This document shows, piece after piece, positions 62,875 through 64,000 of a DNA stretch of 64,000 bases. This DNA is from Halopseudomonas salina (GTDB lineage: Bacteria; Pseudomonadota; Gammaproteobacteria; Pseudomonadales; Pseudomonadaceae). The notes beneath the pieces are model-generated. The model did not search any database and was not told the origin of the DNA. It saw nothing but the letters and a program-made list of their open reading frames with translations. The translations under genes were made by a program, and so were the position numbers. Every line of letters begins with the position of its first letter. The first letter of the stretch is position 1. The stretch covers positions 145,750 to 209,749 of the forward strand of contig NZ_VTTI01000001.1 of assembly GCF_008641105.1 (NCBI RefSeq), read 5' to 3'.

Positions 62875-64000
62875 ATGCAGGAGTTGAAGAGCGTGCGTGA
62901 CGAGACAAGTGAGACCGCGGACAACACCGTCGCGCCAGCCAGTCAGACCGACCAGACCAGCCCGAGTGGCTCAGCCAACGCACCCAGGCTTCCAGCGCCG
63001 ACTGCGACGCAGACTGAGCCAGCCGCGCCCCTGGCCGACATCAATGCCCCGGAGCTGTACATTCATCGCGAGCTATCGCAGCTACAATTCAATATCCGCG
63101 TGCTCGAACAGGCGCTGGATGAATCCTACCCCCTGCTGGAGCGCTTGAAGTTTCTGCTGATCTTTTCCGGCAACATCGACGAATTCTTCGAGATTCGCGT
63201 GGCCGGCCTGAAGAAGCAGATTACCTTCGCCCGCGAACAGACCGGCCCGGATGGCCTCCAGCCCCAGCAGGTGCTGGCCAAGATCAGCGAGATAGCCCAC
63301 CAGCAGATAAGTCGTCAATACGCCCTGCTGAACGATATGCTCCTGCCGCAATTGGCGGAGAAAGGCATCCGTTTCGTTCGCCGACACCAGTGGACGCATA
63401 AGCAGACCCTGTGGATTCGCCGATTCTTCCGCCAGGAAGTGGCGCCGATCATCAGCCCCATTGGTCTGGATCCCACGCATCCGTTCCCGCTGCTGGTGAA
63501 CAAGAGCCTGAACTTCATAGTGCAGCTCGAAGGTATCGACGCTTTTGGTCGCGATTCCGGCCTGGCCATTATTCCCGCGCCGCGCTCATTGCCACGTCTG
63601 ATCCGCATGCCCGACGAGCTGTGCAACGGTGGTGACAACTTCATTTTTCTGTCGTCGATGATCCACGCCCATGCCGATGATCTGTTCCCGGGCATGAAGG
63701 TGATGGGCTGTTATCAGTTCCGTCTGACCCGTAACGCCGATCTGATCGTCGACCCTGACGAGGTGGATGATCTGGCAAGGGCGCTGCGTGGCGAACTGCT
63801 CTCGCGCCGCTACGGCGATGCGGTGCGCCTGGAGGTCGCGGATAACTGTCCCAAGCCGCTTACCGACTTTCTGCTCAAGCAGTTCGGTCTGAGCGAGTCC
63901 GAGCTGTATGAGGTCAATGGCCCGGTCAACCTGACCCGGCTGTTTTCCATTACCGCACTGGAAAACCATCCGGAACTGCAATTCCCGCCCTTCAGCCCTG
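62875..64000 (+). CDS. ppk: Polyphosphate kinase Ppk (5' part, cut by window)
   Basis: This enzyme makes inorganic polyphosphate from ATP. The visible 375 residues begin with an acidic, Pro/Thr-rich extension of about 60 residues, then the PPK N domain (YIHRELSQLQFNIRVLEQA), the head domain (SPIGLDPTHPFPLLVNKSLNF) and the start of the catalytic region. The catalytic His and the second half lie beyond the window. The ATG at 62875 has GAGG upstream and follows hemB by 15 bp. Confidence 0.95.
   Translation, partial: MQELKSVRDETSETADNTVAPASQTDQTSPSGSANAPRLPAPTATQTEPAAPLADINAPELYIHRELSQLQFNIRVLEQALDESYPLLERLKFLLIFSGNIDEFFEIRVAGLKKQITFAREQTGPDGLQPQQVLAKISEIAHQQISRQYALLNDMLLPQLAEKGIRFVRRHQWTHKQTLWIRRFFRQEVAPIISPIGLDPTHPFPLLVNKSLNFIVQLEGIDAFGRDSGLAIIPAPRSLPRLIRMPDELCNGGDNFIFLSSMIHAHADDLFPGMKVMGCYQFRLTRNADLIVDPDEVDDLARALRGELLSRRYGDAVRLEVADNCPKPLTDFLLKQFGLSESELYEVNGPVNLTRLFSITALENHPELQFPPFSP

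Overview
The window comes from a Pseudomonas/Halopseudomonas-type gammaproteobacterium. The core part carries linkages typical of that group: hisB-hisH-hisA-hisF; ctpA-envC-gpmI opposite rhodanese-grxC-secB; yggX-mutY-asmA next to tRNA-Phe; algQ(rsd)-algP with a dsbB homologue; and hemB beside ppk. The species cannot be fixed from the sequence alone.

Layout. Positions 1-660 are chromosomal: a truncated dihaem cytochrome c gene and a strong terminator. Positions 666-29857 are a 29.2-kb genomic island flanked by a perfect 47-bp direct repeat. The repeat is the 3' end of a tRNA-Thr(TGT) gene, whose intact copy sits at the right end beside a tyrosine integrase. From left to right the island holds: a small lipoprotein; a PIN-domain protein; an ImmA/IrrE metallopeptidase overlapping a membrane protein; a complete type I restriction-modification system (hsdM-hsdS-hsdR); a KfrA-like coiled-coil DNA-binding protein; several unrecognised genes, one apparently frameshifted; a tract of consecutive perfect hairpins beside a second integrase and a small helix-turn-helix-like protein; a 1.3-kb tract with no convincing gene; a SIR2-HerA antiphage pair; a tightly overlapping three-gene operon (cupin-like protein, membrane-anchored dCTP-deaminase-fold protein, ThiL-like kinase); and a plasmid-type RepA gene with four iterons. 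It reads as an integrated plasmid-like element loaded with defence functions.

Positions 29.9-64.0 kb are core chromosome. They hold a methyltransferase with a polar amino-acid ABC importer; a KaiC-like ATPase coupled to a single-domain response regulator; tRNA-Phe; yggX, mutY and asmA; an FAD oxidoreductase; the his genes; cell-envelope protease and murein-hydrolase-activator genes; gpmI; redox and secretion genes; algQ-algP; two chemoreceptors; an ABC-F ATPase; an SDR; yaiI; a diguanylate cyclase; hemB; and the first half of ppk, cut by the window end.

The most unusual material is the cupin/Dcd-like/ThiL-like operon (22.4-25.0 kb), which I cannot match to a named system, and the hairpin tract at 14.88-15.10 kb. 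Other notable points are matching TGTACC arrays at both island ends and a cluster of DnaA-box matches just outside the right end. All functional calls come from reading motifs by eye; no database search was run.
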